Shown: positions 23,200-35,274 of the stretch, one piece after another
Layout of the letters: each line of letters starts with the position of its first letter
Numbering within the stretch: position 1 is the first letter of the stretch
NCBI GenBank assembly: GCA_950295325.1
Contig: OX485806.1
Coordinates: 29,946,001-30,010,000 of the forward strand
Length of the DNA stretch: 64,000 nucleotides
Reading direction: 5' to 3'
Source of the DNA: Polytrichum commune
Taxonomy: Eukaryota; Streptophyta; Polytrichopsida; Polytrichales; Polytrichaceae
Notes under the pieces: generated by a model
Databases searched by the model: none
What the model was told of the DNA's origin: nothing
What the model saw: the letters and a program-made list of their open reading frames with translations, nothing else
Program-made: the position numbers and the translations under genes

Positions 23200-26100
23200 G
23201 GTTACATTTGTATTTATATTTTGCAAGCCTCGTCACTATCTACAACATTTGTTGCTCACAAGTGAATATTAGGTTGGGCAGCGTCAAAAGAAAGGCATGA
23301 GCTTTCCCCCCAAAAAAAAGGGCCCGGGAGGTGGATCTTTCTCTCCCTATACCACCTTATTCCCACCCTTGAGCTTCTACTAGCTTACTTCCTTCAACCT
23401 CGTCCTCCATATGCAAAACACTCTCAGAAACACCACCTACATATATAAAAACTAAAAAAACTAACCTAAATGTAGTTAAACTTTTGCTATCACTATAAAC
23501 TAGCCCAAGGAAAACAACCATGTTACTAGGTCTCATGGAAGAATGAGCTAGTGTTTACAAGGATTAATGCCATGTTGGATTAAGGTTTTTGATAACAATC
23601 TATGTCTTTTACTCCTTCTTCAGTAGGCTTAATTCACACTCTTAGGGTTCATTGTTGTTCTCTCAAGCATGCGTGATTTTGTCCTACGTGTGGACTTTAG
23701 TACTCTAATTCCATCCTCTATGTCAGTTGTGAAATTCAAGAGCTTAGGCAATAATCTTTATATCAACAACTGTCTTTTGTATTGGCCATAGTCTTCCAAA
23801 GGATCCTCGTCCATTTGGGGTTAGTAATTCTTCCTTGATTAGAATGACATTTAATCCAATCCAAATACACATCAAATTGCTTCTTCATTTTATTTATCTT
23901 TCATTAGTTTCAATTAAGAATTTCACTTCTCTCATATTCTTCATTGCCACACAACACATAAAGGCTTGCTCAATTCCTATAATAATTCCAAAGAAACCAT
24001 ATAGGTTTATTGTTACACACCTCTCGCCGGTTGGCAATTGTTTTCACGACAACAATCTCTCAGAGTAAGGAATTGAAGGAAATATAATTTATTTCTTTGT
24101 GAGACCACTAAGTACAATCCAAGACCAAATAAGGTTTGGTCAAAGAAGCTCTACCACCCGACCATAGGAGAGAGAGCTAACAACAAAAGCCCCTCTCTCC
24201 TCCCCCGAGCTTCCTCTTATGCCAAAGGCACTACTTTTACTTTCTATCTTTACATACAGTAAAAGTATTCTATTCATAGTTCTATCTTTTAGTTCTACTA
24301 TGAATCTTCTATCTTTGGTTCTTCTCAAACCTTCTTCAAGTTGGAACTATCTAACTCCAACTTAGTTTATCCATTCCATCTTCTAGTTGGAACTGTCTAA
24401 TTCCAACTAGCTTTATCTATTCATTGAGAGTTGTCTAACTCCAATGAATAACATTAATCTTTCCAAATATAGAGTGGTCTAACTCCGTGCACCTTATCAA
24501 GAGTTGTCTAACTCCAATGAATAACATTCATCTTTCCAAATATAGAGTGGTCTAACTCCGTGCACCTTATCAAGAGTTGTCTAACTCCAATGAATAACAT
24601 TCATCTTTCCAAATATAGAGTGGTCTAACTCCGTGCACCTTATCAAGAGTTGTCTAACTCACGTGCACATGTTCTCAATTGGAATAGTCTAATTCCAATG
24701 CACTAAATGCGGAGCTGTCTAACTCCAGTGCACATGTTGTCAATCTGGAGTTGTCTTACTCCTATCCATTCATCTTCAACTGAGAGTTGTCTAGCTCTCA
24801 TCTTTCTCTGCTTACACACTAGCACATGTAGTTGGAATATTCCCTAATAATTCTAGTTACATTACAATGGTTTATAGACTATAGCCATTTTATCATATTA
24901 AGCTAATTAGTTAATTGCTTAGACTAACATGATTCCAATCATCACACAATCTTTTCCACAACCATATCAAAGCGTGTTCTTTATTGAATAGACTATTTGC
25001 CAACTGAATATCATCATGATTGTGACCCTCCTCTCGGCTTGCCACACGCTATCCTATCACAGGCAACCTATCACTTCTACCATATCTTTATCGCCCTAAC
25101 AAGTTTTTGGTAACTTCTTCCTCGTCGTCCTTCATCTACTCCTCTCACTCCATCTTCTTCGTCTCCTGGCTTGTTCTTACCACTCTCTTGCTACATTCTA
25201 TCTCTCGTTTCACTCTTAAACTATCATCTTGCAAGCCGTCGGCTTCTAACATTCCTTCTATGCTTATTGATTGTTGCATCTCAATGTTCTTTTGTATCAT
25301 CAATTTTTCTTCAACTTGCATTTTTTACACTATGCCCATCCCTCGTATTATACTCTCGGGCCCATTTATTTGCACTACCCCTATAGCCCACGCCCCAACT
25401 TTTGTGTGGGATGAGATGCTCCTTTGAGTATCATTTTACTAAGGCCTTGCCCAAACCATGTGATCACGAGAATGTTGAATCACAAGTGACATGCCTCACT
25501 TGCTTATTATGCCATATATACAATCTATTCAAGTGTGAAATTAACAAGTCCGTGATCTTACCTACGTTGAAGCCTCCATTTGCTTGTCTGTGAAAAGATG
25601 TGCTACACAATGGAGGTGTTGCATGTGCACATAAGTCATACTATGCCTCTACTTGTTATTTTTTATATATATGAGAATAAAATCACACAACAAGCCTACA
25701 ACATAATAATGCTATGTGTCAACGATTTCCCAAACAATGGGGACTCATAATAGGCCACAAAACTAATTAGGTGCACCAACGCTACTTCAAATTGGACAAC
25801 TATTTGTGTTGCAATTGTGGACATAATTAACATGCCTATTCACATTATTCCAATAACTACTTTCCTTGCATGTTTTAATTTTAAACCAACCACATTCAGC
25901 ATGACTAAATTGATTATCCCAATTAGTGTGTGTTATTATTCAGAGTTATGAAGTGCTATAAACTATGCAATGATAATGTATTATTTACCAAGCAAAGTCA
26001 TTTATGCTCTAATAATGCCCCAACAACCTACTAAACATTCATTAGTAAAAAATGAACTCTTGAGTAAGACGTTGCTACATTGTGTAACTCAAAACGATAA

Positions 26101-28725
26101 CATACATTGACTGGGAAAATCAATGTAGTTTGGACACTGCACTAAATATGGCATTTAGTGCCATTTATCTAGATTTACACAATGCTATATATTTTTTATT
26201 ATTGATGTAATTTTTTACCAAGTAAAGTTGCTAATGTTCTATATTGTCCAAGCTATCAATTTCACATTTGTTGACAAAATATGAGATATACATTTAATAG
26301 ATATAGCATTGCGGGATTCCAAATAGTAAGTAACATCAAATATCATATTAGTGTACTTCATTCATCTCCCCCAATTACAAACCATGCAATGGCTCCGTTC
26401 ATGCATACTTTGGTATATAAGTAGGGTAACACATGTATTAACTTGTGTACTATGAAACCGACCACACTCTCTTGCATGTGACGATAAATAATCCTATAAT
26501 TTTACCATGTGTAACATATTGTTATAGTAAGTCAACCGGAAAATGGTGACTCAATCTCCCAACTTTATCACAACTAGGAGAAGGTTTACACTAAGAGGTG
26601 CAATTAGGATGTCCCACGTTATTTTATTGACATTCCACACTATTTTGGTTGTTTATTATCACAATTTTAAAATACAAAAAGTTGTGGTTGCTATAAGGGA
26701 TGAATAAACTAAGCAATAAGTTTTTGGTATTTGGTTTTGACCCAAGGTAATTTGCACGAGTAAAGAGGCAACATGTTTGCAAAGGCAACCTAATTGCACA
26801 TGTTAGTGTGGTGCATGTGAAATCAATGTTGAAGTGGACGAAGGCAAGCCAAGGATGGAAACAAACACCATGTATCAAAATCTTCCCTTGAACCATGCGA
26901 ACACTGGGTAGGTAGCATATTTGTAAAACTTATTCAGCCTTCATGATCAATACTTTTTAGAATACCCTAGAGGCCGACAAAAAAAAAAAAACCCTCAATA
27001 TTTGCCATGTGTCATGTTCACATTCATTAAGACACTTGTGTCTCATATGCAAACTACGTTCCGGCACATGTAAAGATGAAATAGAGAGTCCTCTACAGTA
27101 ATCCCTAGCATACTCATGATATGGGACAATGATGCAACTTACTTATCAATAGTTTGCATTTATTGAAAATAATTGGACTTTGTACCCGGGGGGTGGACTC
27201 CTCATACCTCGTATGAACTAATTTGAGTGTAAGGAGGGGTATTATTTGAGGCATTAGCGAGCATAGTATACATAAGGGAGAGGGATTATTTTTCTTTAGT
27301 GTGTATGTTTAAGAAAGCTATCATCAACAATGTTGAAGAAAGGTAGATGTACAAACATGGGCCCTAGGTTTTAGAGAAAAAAATTGACAATATATGTGTA
27401 GTTTCATCCAGTTCACGTTTTCATCCATTGTTGTCATTTGTTGATAGTCCTCAATGGCTACCTTCTCCATTCTTGTTGGGGTAACTTCTGCATTTTAGGT
27501 TTTTACAAACTGGAGGCTCTTGGAGTTCCCTTGAGTTTTTTTATTTGGATTGTGGCTAAGTTATTGTGCTCTTGCCCTTGTTCGCTTGATGCAATCGTTG
27601 AGTTACATGCTATGGATGAAGAAAATGTTCAATGACTTTCTCATTGGAAAGTGAAAGTGGAATTTATAATTTGTATGTGTAGTGGAGGCAATTATTACAT
27701 TACATTGAAAAACATAGTATAAATACATTACTTCATTTTCTAGCATGCCATTAATAAATATACATGTGTTTTCCTCTACAAGCTTCTTGTATATAGGGGT
27801 TTAAATTTCATAGCGACCCATGCATGTCATTTGAGTTTCCAATGAAGAACCCGCCCCCGGGACTTTGTACAACAATTTGTTGTAAAGTAAAGGAACCCAA
27901 AAGCAACACCCAATGTTGCCCCATGATAGACCTCATCATGTATAGGTATGATTACTTTGGTTCTAAAATCCACCTACCTTCCACACAATTATATGCAAGT
28001 ATACGGTTGTAAGTTACACAACACCATAAAGCAAGATGCCCATTCTTCTTTTCTTATACTATTCTTGCACTTTGAGCAATATACAAACAACATTGGCATG
28101 CATATTCATCACATTTGGACTTTGAGTATAATACATGTGGTTTAACACGAGAGTTTACAAAAGGTAACAAAATTTGTCCTACACAACAACTCCTCACCTA
28201 TAGCCCGGTTGACGGTGAGAAATTCTACACAAGCATTAAAATTCATTGAAAATCTGCAAACGTAATAAAGCAAACAAGTCGAACCCAACTAACACATAAA
28301 TTCACAACGTACCCGAGTTTGTGGTGTATAGATCTAAGAGATGTGAGATCGTATGAATGCACGACAAGGAAAATAAGGAAATACGACATTACCAACCTAA
28401 AATAGTTGTCACAACGCGAGACCACCAAGCTACCAAAAGATTCAAACTACCGAGATAGTCGTTGCTTAAAGTACCGCGTCTATACATACCTTGACATTTC
28501 ACATGCAATGCATATCAAACAATGTGTTTTCAATCAATTTGGTCAACTCCATTTTTTTCCAAATTGTTTTGTGGGGGGCAACTTAATCTAAGTGTAAACC
28601 AAATGCTACGGTTTTGCTTTCGGGCTCCTCTACCAAAGCCACGTCGTGCACTTTTTAACACTTGCTCAAACTTAGTGAAGAGGAATCGACCTCCATGGTT
28701 GCAAACTTACATCGACGACTTGGGG
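23200..28725. other. Long gene-free, repeat-rich stretch
   Basis: No supported gene over 5.5 kb. It holds the 73-bp minisatellite at 24.43 kb and a segment at 26740-26812 that recurs inverted at about 3013-3080 (both contain AAAGAGGCAAC and GCAAAGGCAACCTAATT). Open frames around 25.1-25.6 kb are low-complexity and unconvincing. Confidence 0.5.
24428..24690. repeat. 73-bp minisatellite
   Basis: The motif GAGTTGTCTAACTCCAATGA recurs at 24428, 24501 and 24574 and, truncated, at 24647: an exact 73-bp period. Each full unit also contains TATAGAGTGGTCTAACTCCG, so the core YTAACTCC is itself duplicated within the unit. Related looser copies of TTGGAACTGTCTAATTCC extend the array on both sides, from about 24340 to 24800. 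Confidence 0.9.
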
Positions 28726-28729
28726 AAGT

Positions 28730-29130
28730 AACGGACGGAAGAAGGTCACCACCACCCACACGAAGATAGATAGAAACTCCAACCCCTTTCAAGCAAGGGG
28801 CCGGCGTGAATAAAGTGTCCGTTCGTAATGCCAATGACCCGATGTCCACTGGACAAGGGGACATTGGGACAAATACTACTCTCCCCTTTCGAGGATGGAC
28901 ACTATAGTGACACACTATACAAGTTCCTAGCTAGCCACTAGTGCCTTGAAGATACCGGACATGGTATCCCCCCAAAGGACTTTGAGGTACCCATACAACA
29001 AGGTCCAAGGACCCCCCACCATAGTTGGGTGGACTAAGGTGGTGAGCACCACGCCGACATGGGGAATAGAACCCACAACCTCCTCATTGGGGGTCATGAG
29101 CCCTAACCACCCAGCCAAGGCCCGTGGTGC
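28730..29130 (-). mobile_element. tRNA-derived SINE-like element
   Basis: Read on the minus strand, the head carries an RNA polymerase III A-box-like TGGCTGGGTGG (29117-29107) and a B-box-like GGTTCTATTCC (29073-29063), 33 bp apart, the layout of a tRNA gene. No cloverleaf-complete tRNA is evident. The body contains GTCCAGTGGACAT, shared with 2450-2680. The 3' end was not located with confidence. The head begins about 20 bp beyond the transporter stop codon at 29151. Confidence 0.65.
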
Positions 29131-29150
29131 CACCCACACGAATGAATCAA

Positions 29151-32100
29151 TCATCGCGACCTTGAGCTCCTTCGGCTTCGCGAGTGTGAGCTCCTTTGCG
29201 ACTCCGTGCCCCCCGCCTCGGGGGCTTCGTGCTTCTTTTGATACTTGCACCAAATTTGGTACGTGAGGCCCACGAAGACCATGCACACACCCGTCCATTG
29301 TTGCGGAGAAAGCGGGTTGCCGTTCCAAAGCGATGACACGAGGATGCTCACGAACTTCCTCGTGGTGGTGATCGTCGTGTTGGTGAGCGCCCCGAATTGG
29401 CTAATGGTGGTGAAGATGAAGTTTTGGCCGACCGCGCCGCAAAAACAAAAGAGGAAGATGTCCCAAGCGGCGTCCGGGTGCGTCATGCAAAATTGCACGG
29501 CCGCGTAGCCACCCCCGCCGGGGACGAGAAACATGAAAGCCGTCATGTACAATGTGCCCCATAAGTTCATACCCATCATCAAATGCCACGCATTCACCTT
29601 CGGGTACCTATAGCCACGGCCATTGCATCCCACCACTAGTAAGGGGCGAATGCGTTGTCATTGTGGCCACTACCGGTAGCATCATAAAACTTTAAAATCC
29701 CCATTAATGTATTGATAGACACAATATTATATATAATGTGCAAATAACATAATAGTCATTTGAAAGAGAAACAAATGCACGAAACCAAATGTAATACGCG
29801 ATGTTCGTTGCCTCCTTCGAATGAAAAGAAATGCCAATGTTGGGCAATCCGCCGCGAATTTGAGCATGTTGGTCCTACCCTGCTCAAGAATCCTCTGGTG
29901 TAGGGTGGGGTTTACTGTCTACCTTGCAGTGCGGTGGGCTCTTGGCTTCCTACCTACTTAGCTAGTTTTTTTTTCCGTCAAGAAGAGAGAAGGTTTCATA
30001 GCAGATATTAAACCGGCAACCACTCTCCATTCGAAAATGGGTACCTCTCCACGATCACCCGGTAGTTCAAGGTCACCTTAGACCATTGCCTCCCTCGAAT
30101 GAAGTGTGGGCAAAGTGCGAGGATTTGTATTTTTGAAACTCTTTGGTTACTATTGAAAGGCATGAAACACCACCCCAAAAAAACACTGCCAATAACTTGA
30201 AGAAGTATTTGATACACGGTCTTTCACTATGAATGGATAGATAGATTCTAATTGCAATAATATTCTTTTATGTTCTTGAATGCAGATAAAATGAAGATAT
30301 TGTGAGAGCGATTACTGTGCAGTGAGGGCATCTTGTGTGGCATTGGTGAAGCCATCCAATGCAAGGTTCAAGAAACATAGTGTGTAACCCACTAGTGGAT
30401 TTGGAGTTGCAACTTTAGTCGCCTTATTAGTGCTCTGCATCACCATCAAATGCATTCAACTCAATAAATAACATATGTTAACTTGTTTTTAGGGTTTTTT
30501 TAAAGTGTGTTTCATGGTCTTAATATAACTCATTTATGAATACAACCTAACATTGGGTGATATAAATGCTATTAATTTGCAACCGTTTTGTCATAGGTTT
30601 GTAAGAAAACATATAACCCATCATATCTTTATGCTAATATCCACAAATAATACCAATGTGTTGATGCTTGCAAACTATTTGTGTCAACAAAGCCACGCAA
30701 ATTCTTCTTCAACAAGTTTCACAAATTAACTCTCTCGATAACAACACATTACAAAGGATGTACTTGCACATCCACACGAAAAAATAAGTATCTCTAAAAG
30801 AATATTGTAAAAAAATAGTATAATGTTGGAGGAATAGGGAATATAGTTATTACTTTGAAGAGTGCAAAGACCGAAACGCCCCCGGCAACAAGAAAGGTGC
30901 ACAAATACTCTTGTATTGAGTATTTGACTCCATAAATGAGAGCTCCCAGGAGCATCACTGCCACGAGCCTCACCAAAAGCACATTTGAGTTTAAAGGTTG
31001 TTGAGAAGTCACACATCTATGATTCCTCTCATGTTACACACATATACAACTCTACAATTGCACGAGGCAAAGAAACCATTGCAAAAATGTAACGCAATAC
31101 CTGGAATCATCTTAGATGACTTTGCCAAAACCTGTAATTGCACTCCAACAGAAGAGAAGAAACGGATTTGTTAGATGGGCTAATTGTGTTTGTGTGGTGG
31201 AATCTACAAGTAAAAGTAGACATTAACTTGGGAACCACAATATTATGTTCATTATTATCATTTAAAAAAAAAAACCTATAGATTGCAACATTCAATTTAT
31301 AGAGACACTTTGCAAATCAAGTTGTCAACCTTGTGTACATGATAAGCATATGCATTTGGTTAATAATTTTGTTGACACGTGATAATGTGTATTTAATTCT
31401 CTTTGATTTGGTCATTTGCAATACGATACCTGAGCAGGGTAGCTGATGTATTTCAAAGCAAGAATACCACATGCGGGACCAATAGTGTTGGAAACACTGC
31501 AAGCCCAATATGCTAAGATAGGTGCCTCCGTGCCCGGCTCCCCAGGCCATATCTTCAACACTACAACCATCACGCACATGTGTGATGATGAACTTGGTGG
31601 GCACACGTAGTTTAAGCTCAACAACGACAAAATAGAAGCGATCGACATCACATGGAATTGTATGTCAACTTGCATAATTCTCAACGGCTTTGAAAACGCG
31701 AATAAGAATGTCAACTCACTTAGAAACGACCAGACAAAACACATGAGGCATTGCGTCAAGTTGAGAAACGTCAGATGATCAAAACGTTGCCCATCGCTCC
31801 CATATGTTTTTGTCGATCTGCAAAACAAGAAATCCATTCATCAATACAAACTACACTGCAACACAATCGAGGTATATAAAGCAACTCAATCAGATTCAAC
31901 ATATGAGCTCGCAGTTATGATGATGAAAGTGAAGCATCTCTCATTCACACCAACACTAGAGATTCTCTACACCTCTCTCTCTACACCAAGTAAACGAGTA
32001 TCACAATCGAAGAAGTTTGCAACCTACATGTTTTCTTGGAGTACACCTTGGGTAATATACGCAGCATAAATTGCGGCCACACAAAAACAAAACATGCCCA

Positions 32101-32221
32101 CTTTCTTTGTGTAATCGGACGGTCCCCCTCCGGAGGACGAGCCATCGCTATCACTCCCGGAGGTGTTCTCATTGTCATTGTACTCCCCTCTCCCCCGCCC
32201 TCGACGTCCTCTTGCTGGCAT
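29151..32221 (-). CDS. UTR1/UTR3-type nucleotide-sugar transporter (SLC35B1 family, 7 exons)
   Basis: A multi-pass membrane protein of the endoplasmic reticulum family that exchanges UDP-glucose/UDP-galactose in plants; the animal relative SLC35B1 exchanges ATP/ADP. Exons: 32221-32028, 31817-31720, 31560-31430, 31131-31101, 30957-30854, 30434-30316, 29607-29151. All six joins have GT..AG borders and preserve frame, giving 377 residues. Seen: a Gly/Asn/Ser-rich N-terminus (about 1-38), then AAIYAAYITQGVLQE; SNTIGPACGILALKYISYPAQ; VLAKSSKMIPV bridging exons 3-5; EYLCTFLVAGGVSVFAL; GFTNATQDA; MGMNLWGTLY; GAVGQNFIFTTIS; and TTTRKFVS (about 306-313). Exon 4 is only 31 nt. The C-terminus ends in an Arg/Ser tail, longer than the family norm of about 330 residues, close to the SINE. 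The ATG at 32221 is the first in frame. Confidence 0.93.
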
Positions 32222-33581
32222 TCAATTCTCAAGTCGATTGAATCTCAAATTTCCCTTACCATTCCATTGCCGTTGTTTGCTTGACCGCCGTGTGCGTTTC
32301 AATCCCCTGACCCATTTACAAAACAATTGTTGGTTGTTATCTCAACCACGCCCCAATTTGCCTTTGCCGTTGATGCATATGAGAAGCATTCACCCCATGA
32401 AGAAAACTAAGACAACATTTGAGCCCGACCGAAGTTATTGAGATGGGGTCGTGCTATGAGTAAGCTTTTGTTTGAGCAAAGCTCATCATGGGCTATCACA
32501 TTTGCATACACTACAAGCTCCCCGAGCTTTGCACTTTGTGCGTAAACCCATAGTATTTTTAGGTCACGGTCTCCGTGCGCATTTTTTAGGGCATGCATAT
32601 CACACGTATTGTTGTTTTGCTCAAATTGCCGGGACGTGGACTTATGAGGGCAACTTGGGGATGTGTCCCTTCCAATCCTTGGAAGGACCACCATGGGATG
32701 TTTGTGAAAGGGGGAAGAGACTTCAAAGGACGCATTAGAGAGCCACGAACCCTTTTATTGTTATTAAAACTAATTAAAAATGGGTCGATTAGGTGGCAAT
32801 TGGGAAACCTCTTGGAGATTATGGGGTTCAACACCGGCTCGTATTTCTTCAGTTTTTTCGATCATGATGAAATGCGCATTACTATTAAGACGCTTTAGGG
32901 TATCTCTAGTCTCGAGTTTGAGCACACGTTTGTGTCTGCTACTTATGATGTGCTTTTGGAAAATGAGGTTTGTGAATGTAGGGTTCCTGAGTATGAGCGC
33001 AAGTTTATGTAATATGTTGAGTTGTACCCCGAGTAGTTTATGAGTATCACATACATGCTCAAAAACAAAACATTTAACGCCGCCCACGCTAATGTCTCTA
33101 GACATAAGAAGGCTAGGGTGATTCAAATTTTTCTTGACTTCCAATCCACATTTCTTTTGAAGTTTTCATTCGCATGCCAAACATTTTGCTTTGCGGGTTT
33201 ATGTAAGATGGAATCGATTTGCTCAAGTTGTGTCAAGGATTCTAGCTCGCAACAAACATCTTGTAGCAATGAGCTAAGAAGTGCAATACGATCCACAATA
33301 TTGCACAATAGTTTAGAAAGTGTCGGTTAACATAAGAACTTTGCTAGAGTATTCTTGCTTTGAGGCTTCGATGACTGATGGATTTGCAAGACCTAGAGAG
33401 GCATCATCATGCTTGGGAGCCCTAAGAATTTACCTTTTTCGTGTGAAGAATTCATCGTGGACTCAAAAGGTATTTAATGTGGGTGGTTCAAAGGACGCAA
33501 TTTGATCATTAAATTTCTCACAAGTTTGTTTTGTAGAGCTCGTAATGTGCGAATCACCAAGTATCTAGGTACCAACATATC
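32222..33581. other. Gene-free stretch upstream of the transporter
   Basis: Probable promoter of the minus-strand transporter near 32.2-32.4 kb, but no diagnostic element is visible. Overlapping short frames on both strands between 32.5 and 33.5 kb have no recognisable domain. A plus-strand series around 32860-33030 has several stop codons. Confidence 0.4.
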
Positions 33582-33764
33582 ATGGTAAATTCGAAAAGGA
33601 GAATTAGGGTACGAAAAAAGTTTGTCTTTCCGCGCACAAGAAAGCACGATGGCCGGCGGCGACACCCTAGCAAATCTACATTTGCATGTCGCAAAAAGGG
33701 ATTCACCGCACAAACCAAGAAGATTATCGAGCGTGCCAAGTTGAGGTTGCATTCTCTCCAATGA
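33582..33764 (+). CDS. Small very basic ORF, unknown
   Basis: A 60-residue frame from a true ATG (MVNSKRRIRVRKK...) with 12 Arg and 10 Lys. No family recognised. A stop follows immediately; no matching intron or partner exon is clear. The opposite strand is also open here, so it may be chance. It lies 1.3 kb upstream of a second, longer basic ORF on the same strand, which is why it is listed. Confidence 0.3.
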   Translation: MVNSKRRIRVRKKFVFPRTRKHDGRRRHPSKSTFACRKKGFTAQTKKIIERAKLRLHSLQ

Positions 33765-34499
33765 AACCTTTGTCACGTGTAATTGCTTGAAATGATTGTT
33801 TCAATATTGATGGCTACAATAAGAGCGTGTGTAATGTGACAATTACCTCAAGAATCGACATCAATTTGTTTGCCTTGAAGAACCATGTTTTGTAGTATTA
33901 TTCCCTAATAAGGGTTGGGAACATGAAGTACACTAAGTATGATATTTATTGTCATCAATTTCAATAGTAAAACCACAGTACAGTGTTACCAACATTAAAT
34001 GTCAACCCATCATTATTTGTCATTCCTTGTAAAAAAAGAAGTCGGGGGGATTATAGATTTGCAGTGTTGCAATTACTGTCACTTAATAAGTGATTTTTCA
34101 TCCATGACAATATCTCATCACAAGTTGCTGGGCAAGAGAAGATAGGGTTTTGGCCAATGGATGAACTCATCCATCATCCATGACAAATATTTGCTCACTT
34201 ATTTATAAGCAATGTCATCCGGAAAGTTACCAGAGTGACATAAACTACCAGATGACACTAAATATCATATTTACTGTAGTGCTCCCAAAGACCACCAAAT
34301 AATACACTAGCCAATTTCTGAAGTTGCATACTTAAAAGTGAAGCAATCTCCAAGGAATCCATACCCTTCAAATTTTCTAAAAAGGGGCTAAGAAACCCAA
34401 TACCCCAAATCGCTACGCTTCCTTCTTGACTTGCTTGTAATGGCAATGACACAAGAGCTTTCGTATATCATTATGTAAGTTTTCAATTGGTTTTGTGTT

Positions 34500-34945
34500 T
34501 TTTTCGAAACCATAACCTTCTTTGCTTGGCTTTGCTTTTGCATTTTTTTTGCATATAGTCTTTGATGTATCCAACCATCAAAATCACATCATGTGGTTGC
34601 CGTTGCTAACAATGTGATGAATTCCCTTGATGAAATTAGGGAGAAAAACCATAACCTTTTTGCTTTGCTTTGCTTTGCTTTTGCTTTTCTTTTGCATATA
34701 GTCTTGGATGTATCCAACCATCAAAGTCACATCATGCGGTTGCCATTGCTAACGATGTGATGAATTCCCTTGATGAAAATAGGGAAAAAGAACCATAATC
34801 TTTTTGCTTTGTTTTGTTTTGCTTTCCTTTTGCTTTTCTTTTGCATATAGTCTTGGATGTATCCAACCATCAAAGTCACATCATGCGGTTGCCGTTGCTA
34901 ACGATGTGATGAATTCCCTTGATGAGAATAGGGAAAAAGAGAAGG
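34500..34945 (+). repeat. Triplicated block containing a splice-acceptor-like site
   Basis: Three direct copies spaced about 142 and 153 bp. Each has a T-rich tract ending in TTTTGCATATAG, then TCTTGGATGTATCCAACCATC, TCACATCATG, GCTAACGATGTGATGAATTC and CTTGATGA..AGGGA. The tract plus TAG resembles a 3' splice site, so an exon start together with its acceptor seems to have been tandemly duplicated. The third copy runs into the open frame of the Arg/Lys-rich protein. Confidence 0.85.
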
Positions 34946-35274
34946 CGAGGAAATTGCAAATAAGGCTCAAAATAAAACGTCTTCAACTTCGGGAGCGGCA
35001 ACGTAAGAAGCGGGAGAAGCTAAGGCACGCCGCGAGGCTCCGGCGGGAGAGGGAGCGGGAGCGGATGAGGCGAGCCCGGCTCAAAGAGAAGCGGAAGCGC
35101 GACAAATTGCGCGTCAAGAGGTTGGCCGAGAGGATGTGGGCTCACGAGAGGAAGAAGGAGAAGGCGAAGGCACAAGCGTATAGACACTTTGCTAAGATTG
35201 CTCGTCACCACCAAAGGGTTAGCGCTCCACGCGCTCGGAGGTCCACGGGCTACAACAAGTATTGGATATGTTGA
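34909..35274 (+). CDS. Arg/Lys-rich basic protein, unknown function
   Basis: From the in-frame ATG at 34909 the frame encodes 121 residues, 31 Arg and 19 Lys, with alternating basic/Glu stretches (RERERERMRR, KEKRKRDKLRVKR) and an aromatic tail YNKYWIC. The coding stretch is GC-richer than its surroundings. The open frame continues upstream to about 34804 without another ATG, so the true 5' end may be a spliced exon starting at the TAG acceptor at 34850. The composition suggests a long charged helix or coiled coil, or a nucleic-acid-binding basic protein. A sperm chromatin protein is conceivable in a plant with swimming sperm, but nothing in the sequence proves that. Confidence 0.5.
   Translation: MNSLDENREKEKARKLQIRLKIKRLQLRERQRKKREKLRHAARLRRERERERMRRARLKEKRKRDKLRVKRLAERMWAHERKKEKAKAQAYRHFAKIARHHQRVSAPRARRSTGYNKYWIC

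Noticed and set aside
24428-24690. A CRISPR-like array of regularly spaced repeats
   Set aside because: The whole 73-bp unit, spacers included, is repeated, so it is a tandem minisatellite in a eukaryotic genome.
25107-25593. Hydrophobic plus-strand frames that could suggest a membrane protein
   Set aside because: They come from T-rich low-complexity sequence, overlap each other, and have no splice context.
23200-28700. An LTR retrotransposon
   Set aside because: No paired long terminal repeats, primer-binding site or reverse-transcriptase motifs were seen.
29063-29117. A tRNA gene
   Set aside because: A- and B-box-like motifs are present but no acceptor stem or full cloverleaf was found; a SINE head fits better.
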